DNA of 12,506 nt from Verrucomicrobiota bacterium (GCA_009908535.1 JAAAOD010000251.1:1-12506), one strand, 5' to 3'; numbered from the stretch's first letter, positions 1 to 7,479 are shown. Numbers and translations are program-made. Notes: generated from the sequence alone by a model not told the origin.

Positions 1-1
1 G

Positions 2-583
2 GACAATCCGCAGAAGCTGAATCAGGAAATGATGAAGCTCTGGAAAAAGCACAAGATCAACCCACTCTCCGGCTGCTGGCCGGTCCTGATCCAGTTGCCC
101 ATCTTCATTTCCTTTTTCAACCTTCTGCGCAACTCCTCGGACCTGCGCTTCGCGGAATTTCTCTGGATCACGGACCTTTCCATGCCTGACCAGTCGATTC
201 CCCTGCCCGGGGATACCACCCTTCCCTTCCTCGGGGCGGCGATCAATGTTCTTCCCTTTATCTGGCTGGTCTCCATGTACTTTCAGATGAAAATGATGCC
301 GACTCCCTCCGTCGACAACGCACAGGTGAAGATCATCCGCTTCATGCCCTTTATCTTTTTTCCCATCACCTATTACTTTTCCAGCGGCCTCGTCCTGTAC
401 TGGACGACGACCAACGTCTTCTCCATCTTTCAGCAATGGATGACCAATCGCAGCCGTGACGAGGAAGACGAAGCCATCGAGGAGGAGATCGCGGAGATGG
501 AGGAGAAGAAAACCAAATCCAAAAAGGCTCCCTCCGGTCCGCTGATCAAAAAGAAGAAAAAGAAGAAATCCCCCCGCCAGTAA
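2..583 (+). CDS. yidC: Membrane protein insertase YidC, C-terminal part (5' end outside window)
   Basis: This is the last 193 residues of the YidC/Oxa1/Alb3 insertase, which helps proteins enter and fold in the inner membrane, alone or with SecYEG. The reading frame is open from base 2, so the start lies upstream. The visible part begins in the family's cytoplasmic segment (KLNQEMMKLWKKHKINPLSG), followed by the typical WPVLIQLPIF helix. Two further hydrophobic stretches follow (around LPFLGAAINVLPFIWLVSMY and the MPFIFFPITYYFSSGLVLYW region), ending in the conserved TTTNVFSIFQQW motif. The last 50 or so residues form a charged cytoplasmic tail: first acidic, then very lysine-rich, with seven lysines in a row before the end. 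Such basic tails in other YidC homologues contact ribosomes; that role here is inferred. The gene ends 18 bases before yebC. Identification is firm. Confidence 0.96.
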   Translation, partial: DNPQKLNQEMMKLWKKHKINPLSGCWPVLIQLPIFISFFNLLRNSSDLRFAEFLWITDLSMPDQSIPLPGDTTLPFLGAAINVLPFIWLVSMYFQMKMMPTPSVDNAQVKIIRFMPFIFFPITYYFSSGLVLYWTTTNVFSIFQQWMTNRSRDEEDEAIEEEIAEMEEKKTKSKKAPSGPLIKKKKKKKSPRQ

Positions 584-601
584 ACCCAAGGAGAGAAAAC
601 A

Positions 602-1351
602 ATGTCTGGGCATAGCAAGTGGGCCACCACGAAACGGCACAAGGCCGCCGTCGACGCCAAGCGCGGCAAGATCTTCAGCGCGATTTCCAAGGACCTGACC
701 CTCGCCGCGCGGGCCGGCGGATCGGATCCGGAATTCAACCCCCGCCTGCGGACGTACATCGCCAAGGCCAAGGCGTCCAATATGCCCGCCGACAACATCG
801 ACCGGGCGATCAAAAAAGGCACGGGGGAACTGCCGGGAGTGGAGTACCATGAGCTCCAGTACGAAGGCTACGGACCGGGGGGAATCGGGATCATCGTCGA
901 AGTGACGACCGATAACAAGAACCGCGCCGCCAGCGAGGTCCGCTCCACCTTCTCCAAGTACGGCGGCAACCTCGCCCAGCCAGGAGCCCTGCAGCACTTC
1001 TTTAACAAGCAGGGCCAGTTCCTCATCGAGGCCGGCAAAACCGAGGAGGACAGTCTCATGGAACTCGCCCTCGAGAACGGCGGCGAGGATGTCCTCAACA
1101 ACGGCGACCACTTCGAGGTGCGCTGTGATATTACCGAGTTCGACAACCTTTCCTCGGCTTTCGACAAGGCCGGAATCGAACCCGACAGCGCGGAACTGGC
1201 CCAGATTCCGACCAATCTTACCCCGCTGAGTGACGAGGATACCGTCCGCAAACTGATGCGCCTTCTCAACGCGCTCGAGGAACTCGACGATGTCCAGAAT
1301 GTCTACGACAATTCCGATATCGACGATGCTCTCCTCGCCAAGGTCGGGTAG
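602..1351 (+). CDS. yebC: YebC/PmpR (TACO1) family protein
   Basis: This encodes a 249-residue, full-length YebC-family protein. The N-terminus MSGHSKWATTKRHKAAVDAK is the family hallmark, and GTGELPGVEYHELQYEGYGP with the following GGIGIIVEVTTDNKNR are also characteristic. Members were first described as DNA-binding regulators (PmpR). Later work links the family, including mitochondrial TACO1, to translation of difficult sequences such as proline runs. The cytoplasmic role here cannot be narrowed further. The start is well supported by a strong Shine-Dalgarno sequence, AAGGAGAG at 588-595, six bases before the ATG; this is one of only three clear ones in the window. The gene lies 18 bases after yidC, so the two are probably co-transcribed. 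A hairpin-rich gap follows it. Confidence 0.95.
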   Translation: MSGHSKWATTKRHKAAVDAKRGKIFSAISKDLTLAARAGGSDPEFNPRLRTYIAKAKASNMPADNIDRAIKKGTGELPGVEYHELQYEGYGPGGIGIIVEVTTDNKNRAASEVRSTFSKYGGNLAQPGALQHFFNKQGQFLIEAGKTEEDSLMELALENGGEDVLNNGDHFEVRCDITEFDNLSSAFDKAGIEPDSAELAQIPTNLTPLSDEDTVRKLMRLLNALEELDDVQNVYDNSDIDDALLAKVG

Positions 1352-1482
1352 GCCGTCCTTTTACGGAGCCTTTACAACGCCGGCGGGCCGGGGACCACCC
1401 GGTTAAATTCGCGTGAAAAACGAGGGACAATCCCGTCCCTGCGTTGCCAGACACTGGTCGCAACCCCTTGCCTGCATTCAGC
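1352..1482. other. Hairpin-rich gap between yebC and pilC
   Basis: No gene is visible in these 131 bases, but several inverted repeats are. A weak stem (CCGT 1353-1356 with ACGG 1363-1366) lies just after the yebC stop. CCGGG 1388-1392 pairs with CCCGG 1398-1402 around a 5-base loop and is followed by TTAAATT. AGGGAC 1423-1428 pairs perfectly with GTCCCT 1435-1440. GTTGCCAG 1443-1450 pairs with CTG 1452-1454 and GCAAC 1460-1464, with a 3-base bulge. None has a strong T-run on the plus strand, so a classical terminator is doubtful. They could attenuate read-through from yebC or structure the pilC leader. No convincing promoter was found. Pairing was worked out by eye. Confidence 0.4.
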
Positions 1483-2646
1483 ATGGCCATTATCTCCGCA
1501 GCAGCTCCCGGCCGTCGTGCTTCCTTGTCGACCAAAAAGAAGTCGTCCTTTCTGGAAAACCAACGGCTGGCCAAACAGAAACAATTCGAAAAGCGCGCCC
1601 ACAAGAAGAACATCAAGCTGGACCAGCTTTCCGTTTTCACCCAGCAGCTTTCCTCCATGCTGGAGGCCGGGCTGCCGCTGGTCTCCGCGCTCGAGGCCCT
1701 GCAGGACCAGACCGAAGATCCCGTTTTCAAGATCATCATCCGGAATGTCCGCAACGACGTTTCGGGGGGAACGGCTTTTTCCGAAGCAGTCGCCAAATAT
1801 CCAAACGCTTTCCCGAATCTATTCGTTTCCATGGTGGAAGCGGGCGAGGCCTCGGGGGGACTCGGCCCCATCCTTGGCAAAGTCGCCGTCTACTTCGAAG
1901 ATTCCGTCAAGCTGACGAAGCAGGTGAAAAGCGCGATGACCTATCCCATCGCGGTCATCGCGCTGGCCATCGGGCTTGTCCAGGTCCTCCTCATCTTTGT
2001 GATCCCCGTCTTTGCCGACATGTTCTCCAGTTTCGGAAAGGACCTGCCGAAACCGACGCAGTGGCTGATCAACACCTCCAATTTCATGAAGGGGAACATC
2101 CTCTACATCATCGGGGGGCTGGTTCTCTTCTGGTTCGCCCTGAAAAAGCTTATCGCCACGCCCCGGGGTCGACGCATGAAAGACCAGGCCTTTTTCCGGG
2201 TTCCCGTCCTTGGAGACTTGATCCAGAAGATCGCCCTTTCCCGTTTCTGCCGCACCTACGCCATTCTGCTGCGCAGTGGCGTCCCCATCCTGCGCACGCT
2301 CGAGATTGTTTCGAAAGCGAGCGGAAACACTTTCATCGAATCGGCCTGCCGGGACATCACCCGCAATATCAGCCAGGGAGGACAACTCTCGGATACCATT
2401 GCCGAGCTGCCTTATTTCCCTCCCACGGTCAAACACATGGCCCGGGCCGGCGAACAAACCGGTAACGTCGATGGCATGATGGGGAAAATCTCCGATTTTT
2501 ATGATGCCGAGATCGAGACGACGGTGGATGCCTTGACCTCCCTGATGGAACCGGCGCTCATCGTGTTCCTCGGGGTCGTCATCGGATCGATCGTCATGGC
2601 GATGTTCCTCCCCATCTTCAACCTCGCCGGCGCGGTCACCGGTTGA
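1483..2646 (+). CDS. pilC: Type IV pilus / type II secretion inner-membrane platform protein (PilC/GspF)
   Basis: The 387-residue product is the polytopic platform protein that motor ATPases act on to assemble or retract pilin fibres. Two T2SF domains are visible, at about residues 46-170 and 250-372. Each starts with the family pattern: FTQQLSSMLEAGLPLVSALE in the first, FCRTYAILLRSGVPILRTLE in the second, with MVEAGEASGGL and MARAGEQTGNVD later in each. Three membrane helices are apparent at about 155-177, 204-222 and 357-381. I chose the ATG at 1483, although no Shine-Dalgarno precedes it. An in-frame TTG at 1444 would add 13 unconvincing residues and falls in a hairpin. Platform genes often sit beside their ATPases; here the ATPases lie 3.2 kb downstream, beyond purC and trpS. 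PilC fits better than GspF because pilT is nearby. Confidence 0.92.
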   Translation: MAIISAAAPGRRASLSTKKKSSFLENQRLAKQKQFEKRAHKKNIKLDQLSVFTQQLSSMLEAGLPLVSALEALQDQTEDPVFKIIIRNVRNDVSGGTAFSEAVAKYPNAFPNLFVSMVEAGEASGGLGPILGKVAVYFEDSVKLTKQVKSAMTYPIAVIALAIGLVQVLLIFVIPVFADMFSSFGKDLPKPTQWLINTSNFMKGNILYIIGGLVLFWFALKKLIATPRGRRMKDQAFFRVPVLGDLIQKIALSRFCRTYAILLRSGVPILRTLEIVSKASGNTFIESACRDITRNISQGGQLSDTIAELPYFPPTVKHMARAGEQTGNVDGMMGKISDFYDAEIETTVDALTSLMEPALIVFLGVVIGSIVMAMFLPIFNLAGAVTG

Positions 2647-2710
2647 GAAAAAGCTCTTTTACGGAAAGAATTGCCCTGGAAGCCGTGGCCGGTCAATTTT
2701 CCAATCCACC

Positions 2711-3619
2711 GTGCGGAAGGAAATTACAGGGCAGCTGCAGCTCGAGGACCGGGAAGGCCACCTCCTCGACAACCACAGCCTTCTGAACATCTTCAACATT
2801 CTGGAACGGCAGATCGAGGCTCTCTCCGACGCTTCCGGCATTTCCGCCCTGCAGCCGTATTCCGCTTTTTGCGTCGATGTTCTCATGACGCTCTCGGGGC
2901 CCGATTTCAGCCAGCGTTTCGGGGAAATCGAACAGCGTTTTCGCGACCTTGCCCGTTCCGTGAAGGCGTTGATGAGAACCCATCCGGAGCAGCGGAAGCC
3001 GCTTGGGGACATCCTGGAAACCCTCGCTGAGGCGGCCTCTCGGCTGGGCGAATTCCGCAAGGACCGCTTCGATTGGCAATCGATTCCCTGCGAAGCCTTT
3101 CATCGGAATTTGACCCGGTTTCTGACGGCGACGGAAAAGGTGAGCCAGGGCCGCTTTCATTTTGTCTATGCCCCGGCCCCGAACACGGAGAATGGATACC
3201 GTATCGAGTTCCAGATCCATTCCCCCGGGGCCACCCTGAAAGCTCCCCCGGTGCTTCATGACACCATCCGCGACCTCGTCGCGAACGCGCGCAAGTATTC
3301 AAAGCCCGGAAGCGACATTTTTCTGCGCCTCGGCGAAGAGAAGCCCGACGGGCTGCGGCTTCGCGTGGTGGACGAGGGCATTGGGATTCCGGAGGATGAG
3401 ATCCCGAAAGTGATCCAGTTCGGATATCGCGCCAGCAATACCACCGGGCGTCGCACAATGGGAGGGGGCTACGGCCTCACAAAGGCCTATCAGCTTTGCC
3501 AGAAATTCGGCGGCCGATTCTTCATTGACTCGGCCAAAGACCGGGGCACCAGCATCGAGTTCACCCTCTTTGCTCCGGCTTCACCGGCAGAGAAACCAGA
3601 AAAAAATGGCGTCCCGTAG
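2711..3619 (+). CDS. Histidine-kinase-like ATPase, probable orphan sensor kinase
   Basis: A 302-residue soluble protein with a C-terminal GHKL (HATPase_c) domain. The N box is at 183-196 (DLVANARKYS, with Asn192), the G1 box at 221-227 (DEGIGIP), the F-box-like YRASN at 239-243 and the G2 box at 251-256 (GGGYGL). The first 120 residues look helical and could form a dimerisation and phosphotransfer region. His22 sits in NHSLLNIFNIL, which resembles the phosphoacceptor motif of LytS-type kinases (H-F-L-F-N-S-L-N). That assignment is my inference. No membrane helix, sensor domain or receiver domain is visible, so the input is unknown. The start is a GTG with no Shine-Dalgarno and is uncertain. 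The gene begins 64 bases after pilC and may share its transcript. Its last codons overlap tRNA-Glu on the other strand. An anti-sigma or chaperone-type GHKL protein is the main alternative. Confidence 0.8.
   Translation: MRKEITGQLQLEDREGHLLDNHSLLNIFNILERQIEALSDASGISALQPYSAFCVDVLMTLSGPDFSQRFGEIEQRFRDLARSVKALMRTHPEQRKPLGDILETLAEAASRLGEFRKDRFDWQSIPCEAFHRNLTRFLTATEKVSQGRFHFVYAPAPNTENGYRIEFQIHSPGATLKAPPVLHDTIRDLVANARKYSKPGSDIFLRLGEEKPDGLRLRVVDEGIGIPEDEIPKVIQFGYRASNTTGRRTMGGGYGLTKAYQLCQKFGGRFFIDSAKDRGTSIEFTLFAPASPAEKPEKNGVP
3600..3606 (-). terminator. T-run directly after tRNA-Glu, possible transcription end
   Basis: Read on the minus strand, seven T residues follow the CCA end of the tRNA immediately. 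The GC-rich T arm and acceptor stem upstream could act with the T-run as a terminator. No dedicated hairpin lies between them, so this is suggestive only. The same seven bases are part of the coding region of the kinase-like gene on the plus strand. Confidence 0.35.
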
Positions 3620-3684
3620 GGGATTTGAACCCCTGTCGCTGGGATGAAAACCCAGTGTCCTAGGCCTGGCTAGACGAACGGGAC
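3607..3684 (-). tRNA. tRNA-Glu (anticodon UUC), CCA encoded
   Basis: The minus strand folds into a complete cloverleaf of 78 bases. The acceptor stem is GTCCCGT with ACGGGAC. The D arm is closed by GTC and GAC. The anticodon stem CTGGG/CCCAG carries the loop TTTTCAT, giving anticodon TTC (plus-strand bases 3646-3648), which reads glutamate codons GAA and GAG. The T arm is AGGGG-TTCAAAT-CCCCT. Discriminator G and an encoded CCA end (3607-3609) are present. It runs opposite to all neighbours, and its 3' end overlaps the last 13 bases of the kinase-like gene. Besides translation, charged tRNA-Glu is the starting substrate for haem synthesis in many bacteria. Confidence 0.97.
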
Positions 3685-3705
3685 ACGCTTGGAAGAAAAC
3701 GGAGC

Positions 3706-3752
3706 AAGCTACGACGGCTAAACCGACCCGCAAGCTTTTTCTAAAAAAATTT
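3706..3752 (-). promoter_or_regulatory. Probable tRNA-Glu promoter with AT-rich upstream element
   Basis: On the minus strand TTGCGG (3733-3728) and TAGCTT (3711-3706) are separated by 16 bases and lie 21 bases before the mature tRNA 5' end. Each keeps the most conserved bases of the sigma-70 hexamers but matches only three of six. Directly upstream is a 17-base run of almost pure A and T (3736-3752), placed like the UP elements of stable RNA promoters. The arrangement is plausible; the weak hexamers keep confidence modest. The rest of the gap up to purC (3753-3800) shows no clear plus-strand promoter. Confidence 0.4.
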
Positions 3753-3800
3753 GCCTGCACGGGACGAATCTTCACGCTGCCCTTTTTCTCCTTACGCGCC

Positions 3801-4727
3801 ATGCAATACCACCTTGATCGCTCCACCATCCACTCTCTTCTTCCCGAGACGGCGCTGCGTGAAATCGACGGCCTGCCTTATCCGCGGGTGGGCTCCGGTA
3901 AGGTGCGGGAAATCTTCGATACGGGCGCGCATTACCTCATTATCACCACGGACCGGTTAAGTGCTTTTGATGTGGTACTGCCGGACGGCATTCCCGGTAA
4001 GGGCATTCTCCTGACCCAGCTCAGTTTGTACTGGTTCGAGGAGACGGAGCCGTTGATCGAAAATCACCTCGTTCCCGAACACCCGGCCAGGCTGGCCGAG
4101 GTTCTGCGGGATCATGCCTCGCTGATTCCCCGATCAATGCTGGTGAGGAAGCTGCAGCCGTTGCCCATTGAGGCAGTGGTGCGCCAGTATCTCGCGGGGA
4201 GCGGCTGGAAAGATTATCTTCGCACGGGGTCGCTCTTTGGCATCCCGGTCCCGTCGGGCCTGCGGGAAAGTCAAAGCCTTCCGGCGCCGCTTTTCACACC
4301 CACTACCAAAGCCGGGACGGGGCAGCATGACGAGCCGGTCACGCCAGAGGAAGGCACCCGCCTCATCGGGGAGGAGCGATTTGAAGAGGTCCGCGACATC
4401 AGCCTGAAGCTCTTCGCACTCGGATCGGCGGCTGCGCGCAAGGCGGGTTTGCTGCTCGCGGACACGAAATTCGAGTTTGGAACGGACGAAATGGGGAATC
4501 TGGTGCTGATAGACGAAATCCTGACACCGGATTCCTCCCGTTATTGGCCGGTGGACCAGTACGAAGCGGGTCGGCCACAAACCGCGTTCGACAAGCAGTA
4601 CGTCCGGGATTATCTTGAGACTCTTTCCTGGGACAAGTCGGCGCCGGGTCCATCACTGCCGGAGGATGTCATCCGAAAAACCCGTGAACGATATCTTGAA
4701 GCCCTTGACCTTCTCCTACCCACCTGA
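3801..4727 (+). CDS. purC: Phosphoribosylaminoimidazole-succinocarboxamide (SAICAR) synthase
   Basis: PurC joins CAIR and aspartate using ATP to make SAICAR, a step of de novo purine synthesis in the cytoplasm. The 308-residue protein carries both classic family signatures: LPIEAVVRQYLAGSG at about 121-135 and LLADTKFEFG at 208-217. Other conserved stretches are GKVREIFD near residue 33, TDRLSAFDVVLP near 50, TPTTKAGTGQHDEPVT near 157 and DEILTPDSSRYWP at 228-240. The length and insert pattern match the longer form of the enzyme (about 300 residues, as in yeast ADE1) rather than the roughly 240-residue E. coli type. No Shine-Dalgarno precedes the ATG. The stop lies 15 bases before trpS, so the two are probably co-transcribed. 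No other purine gene is in the window. Confidence 0.96.
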   Translation: MQYHLDRSTIHSLLPETALREIDGLPYPRVGSGKVREIFDTGAHYLIITTDRLSAFDVVLPDGIPGKGILLTQLSLYWFEETEPLIENHLVPEHPARLAEVLRDHASLIPRSMLVRKLQPLPIEAVVRQYLAGSGWKDYLRTGSLFGIPVPSGLRESQSLPAPLFTPTTKAGTGQHDEPVTPEEGTRLIGEERFEEVRDISLKLFALGSAAARKAGLLLADTKFEFGTDEMGNLVLIDEILTPDSSRYWPVDQYEAGRPQTAFDKQYVRDYLETLSWDKSAPGPSLPEDVIRKTRERYLEALDLLLPT

Positions 4728-4742
4728 TTTCCCCCCCCGAAA

Positions 4743-5753
4743 ATGAGCAAGGAATCGCCGCCTCCCGTCGTTCTTACCTGCGCCCAGCCAAGTGGTCAGC
4801 TCCACCTCGGCAACTACTTTGGTGCCATTCGCCACTGGGCCGGCCTCGTGGAAAGCCATACCTGCTTTTTCGGCATCGTCGACCTGCACGCGATCACGGT
4901 GCCATATGTCCCGGCGGAACTCCGCAAAGCCACCTACCAAAGCCTCGCCCTATACATCGCCTGCGGGCTCGATCCGAAAAAGTGCCATCTCTTTTGCCAG
5001 AGCCATGTCATCGGGCATACGGAGCTGGCCTGGATTCTCGGCACCCTTTGCCCGATTGGGCAACTGGAACGCATGACGCAGTTCAAGGACAAATCGCAAC
5101 GTGAAGACGGCGGCTTTATCGGCGCAGGCCTGCTCAACTATCCTCTGCTCATGGCGGCGGACATTCTCCTGTACAATGCCGATCTTGTCCCGGTGGGGGA
5201 AGACCAGAAGCAGCATGTGGAATTGTGTCGGGACCTTGCCCAGAAATTCAACCAGACCTACTCGGCGACCTTCAAGGTCCCGGACCTGCATATTCCCAAG
5301 ACAGGGGCGCGGATCAAATCGCTGCAGGATCCGGAAAGGAAGATGTCGAAATCAGATCCCACGCAGTCGGGATGCCTCTATCTTCTCGATTCCCCGGAGA
5401 CCCTGCGGAAGAAAGTTCGCTCCGCGGTGACCGATTCGGGCAGCGAGATCCGCGCCACGGACGAAAAGCCGGGAATCAGCAACCTTCTCACCCTGCTGAG
5501 CGCCTGCAGCGGGCGTCCGATTGCCGACCTGGAAAGTGAATTCGAAGGGGCCGGCTATGGAGCGTTCAAGGAGGCCGTTGCCGACGCGGTGATCGGGGCC
5601 GTGGAACCGATCCAGGAGCGCTATGCGGAGATCCACGAGGACAAAGGCTACCTCGACGAGGTTTTCAAGGAAGGCGCTGCGGAGGCCCAGAAACGCGCCT
5701 TCCGTATCTTGAGTAAAGTTTATCGCAAGGCGGGCTTCGCGCCGCGTACCTGA
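4743..5753 (+). CDS. trpS: Tryptophanyl-tRNA synthetase
   Basis: This class I aminoacyl-tRNA synthetase charges tRNA-Trp with tryptophan using ATP. The 336-residue length is normal for the bacterial enzyme. The HIGH-type ATP site is PSGQLHLGNYFGA (residues 16-28) and the KMSKS loop is intact at 200-204. Other family landmarks are GIVDLHAIT (44-52), the LLMAADILLYNADLVPVGED region (135-154) with the family's conserved GEDQ, and the IPKTGARIKSLQDPERKM run just before the KMSKS serines. The ATG follows purC by 15 bases and an 8-base C run, with no Shine-Dalgarno. No T-box or Trp leader fits in so short a gap, so any tryptophan control would have to act elsewhere. Confidence 0.97.
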   Translation: MSKESPPPVVLTCAQPSGQLHLGNYFGAIRHWAGLVESHTCFFGIVDLHAITVPYVPAELRKATYQSLALYIACGLDPKKCHLFCQSHVIGHTELAWILGTLCPIGQLERMTQFKDKSQREDGGFIGAGLLNYPLLMAADILLYNADLVPVGEDQKQHVELCRDLAQKFNQTYSATFKVPDLHIPKTGARIKSLQDPERKMSKSDPTQSGCLYLLDSPETLRKKVRSAVTDSGSEIRATDEKPGISNLLTLLSACSGRPIADLESEFEGAGYGAFKEAVADAVIGAVEPIQERYAEIHEDKGYLDEVFKEGAAEAQKRAFRILSKVYRKAGFAPRT

Positions 5754-5822
5754 GGAAGGGCAGCTCCGCTACCCGATTTCAGGCGAAAGGAAAGCTGGCG
5801 TCCCAACAAGGGAGGACGAAGG

Positions 5823-7415
5823 ATGGCGGCCGTGACCGCCTACCGCCCCTTTCTGTTTCCCGCCCTGCGGCTGTTGCGGCCGGAATTGAGCCAACCGGAG
5901 ACACCCGCAAATCCCCTCGAAGACGAGATCCTTTGCCTCCGCCACTGGGAAGGCGTGCCCGAAGGCCTCTGGGAAGCGGTTTCCCCTCTTCTCATGCAGC
6001 GGCACGGGCTGCCTTTGCTGTTCCGCGAGGGTCGCGGGCGCGGTACCCCGAGCCGGATTCCGGAAGTTCCCGCGGCAGAGGCCCTGCGGCTCGGGGAGCC
6101 GGTCCAGCCGCTTTTTCTCCTTTCCCATCCGGCCTCGCTTCCACACTTTGACGGGAAAGGGAAGGCGGGGGAATGCCCCATTCTGGTGCTCCCTTCCCTG
6201 TATCAGCAATGGTGTCTCGGTCTTGAGGAAAAGGGAGAGAACACCCCTGTCGTCACCGCGCAGGGCGGTGAAGAGCCGGAGGCCTTTTTTAAGGAAATAC
6301 GGTCCTTGCTGGAACGCGAAAACCCCTCCGACTGGCATCTTGAACCCACGGAAAAGGGGTACCGCGCGCGGGTGCGTGCGGCGCAAGGGCTCCGCCTTAC
6401 CCAGGAGATGAGCCGTGACAAAGGCAGGTGGTTCCTGAACATGGCCCTTGCCGCGGCGGGTTGCGGCGCGCGGGCGGCCGGACAGCCCGTGGAGGGCAAC
6501 CTCTCCCTTCCTCCACGCGGACACACTCCCTCGCGGAAACTCCGGCTTTCCGTGGTACCGGCGCTGCACGGCGATGCTCTCGTCCTGCGTTTCCTCGACC
6601 CGCCCGAGCAGCCCCGCGACCTTGAGGGGATCGGATTCACGCCGGAAGAGGCGGCGAAGCTAAAAGGCGACCTCCGGAAAGGCGAAGGAATGGTGCTGAC
6701 CGCCGGCCCTACCGGATCGGGCAAATCGACGACCCTGCACGCCTTCCTGCGTCTTGCCGTGCAGGCGGACGAGAAGATCCTCGCCGCCGAGGATCCGGTG
6801 GAGACGCGGCTTGCCGGTGTTCAGCAGGTGGCGGTCGATCCGTCCCGGGGATTCGGCTTTGCGGAAGCGCTGCGGGCCTTCCTGCGCCAATCGCCGGACA
6901 GTCTCCTTATCGGCGAAATCCGCGATTCCGCGACGGCCTCCGTGGCCGTGGAGGCGGCGCGGACCGGACACCGCGTCTACAGTTCCCTCCATGCCGCCAG
7001 CACGAGGGGCGTCCTGCGGCGGCTGGAGGATCTGGGCCAGTCAACCCGGGAAGTGGAAACGGTCTGCCTTCTGCTGCTCCATCAACGAATGTTGCCGTCC
7101 AGCTGTCCGCACTGTGCGAGCGCATGCGCCGTTCCGCCGCAGTGGAAAATGTTTGCGGAAAGGTACTCTCTCCGCAGTGCTGAGCAGCTCATCCGGCCCG
7201 CGGGCTGCCTTGCCTGCTCCAAGGGCATTGCGGGACAGCGTCCGGTCTTCGTGAAGGGCAGCATCCCCAACCCCGAGAATACTGGCCTCAAGTTCCTCGA
7301 CAGGGTCTGGAGGGGATTTCTTTCCGGGGAGCTGCCGGAAAGAGCGGTTCCGCCCTTCCTGCCCGCGTCCGCGCGTGGCCCATTTTCCCGTTTGCCTTCC
7401 GTAAGCAGCCTGTGA
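5823..7415 (+). CDS. Divergent GspE/PilB-family motor ATPase
   Basis: A 530-residue secretion-type ATPase that would power assembly of a pilus or pseudopilus from the cytoplasmic side of the inner membrane. The motor core is intact: Walker A GPTGSGKST (295-303), Asp box ILAAEDPVE (319-327), Walker B SLLIGEIRD (360-368) and His box TGHRVYSSLHAAS (381-393). Cysteine pairs C428/C431 and C462/C465 form the zinc-binding module usual for GspE and PilB. The N-terminal half is unusual. Only PSDWHLEP (168-175) recalls the ASDIHIEP motif, the LPQDGR-like segment appears as QPVEGNL, and residues 1-150 show no recognisable MshEN domain. AAGGGAGG at 5808-5815, seven bases upstream, fixes the start. The gene follows trpS by 69 bases and precedes pilT. 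Its exact partner, pilus or type II secretion, is unknown. Confidence 0.88.
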   Translation: MAAVTAYRPFLFPALRLLRPELSQPETPANPLEDEILCLRHWEGVPEGLWEAVSPLLMQRHGLPLLFREGRGRGTPSRIPEVPAAEALRLGEPVQPLFLLSHPASLPHFDGKGKAGECPILVLPSLYQQWCLGLEEKGENTPVVTAQGGEEPEAFFKEIRSLLERENPSDWHLEPTEKGYRARVRAAQGLRLTQEMSRDKGRWFLNMALAAAGCGARAAGQPVEGNLSLPPRGHTPSRKLRLSVVPALHGDALVLRFLDPPEQPRDLEGIGFTPEEAAKLKGDLRKGEGMVLTAGPTGSGKSTTLHAFLRLAVQADEKILAAEDPVETRLAGVQQVAVDPSRGFGFAEALRAFLRQSPDSLLIGEIRDSATASVAVEAARTGHRVYSSLHAASTRGVLRRLEDLGQSTREVETVCLLLLHQRMLPSSCPHCASACAVPPQWKMFAERYSLRSAEQLIRPAGCLACSKGIAGQRPVFVKGSIPNPENTGLKFLDRVWRGFLSGELPERAVPPFLPASARGPFSRLPSVSSL

Positions 7416-7479
7416 AAAACTACCTCTGTTCCCCCAGGGGATTGGCAAAGATGAGGGAACCCGTAACAGCAAGACAATC

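Noticed and set aside
1413..2465. A 350-residue plus-strand frame overlapping pilC in another frame.
   Set aside because: The composition (His, Arg, Pro and Gly rich) is typical of a frame shadow, while the pilC frame shows both T2SF domains.
1358..2665. The ten-base word CTTTTACGGA occurs at 1358-1367 and 2656-2665, each shortly after a stop codon (yebC and pilC).
   Set aside because: Two copies of a short word with no shared structure around them can be chance; no third copy was noticed.
3598..3684. A seven-A run at the end of the kinase-like gene could be a frameshift site extending the protein through the tRNA region.
   Set aside because: The extension would be antisense to a tRNA, with no stimulatory structure other than the tRNA gene itself; the zero-frame stop is simpler.
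4728..4742. An eight-C run just before trpS, considered as a phase-variable tract.
   Set aside because: It is too short and non-coding for an essential gene to be phase variable; no variation can be seen in one sequence.
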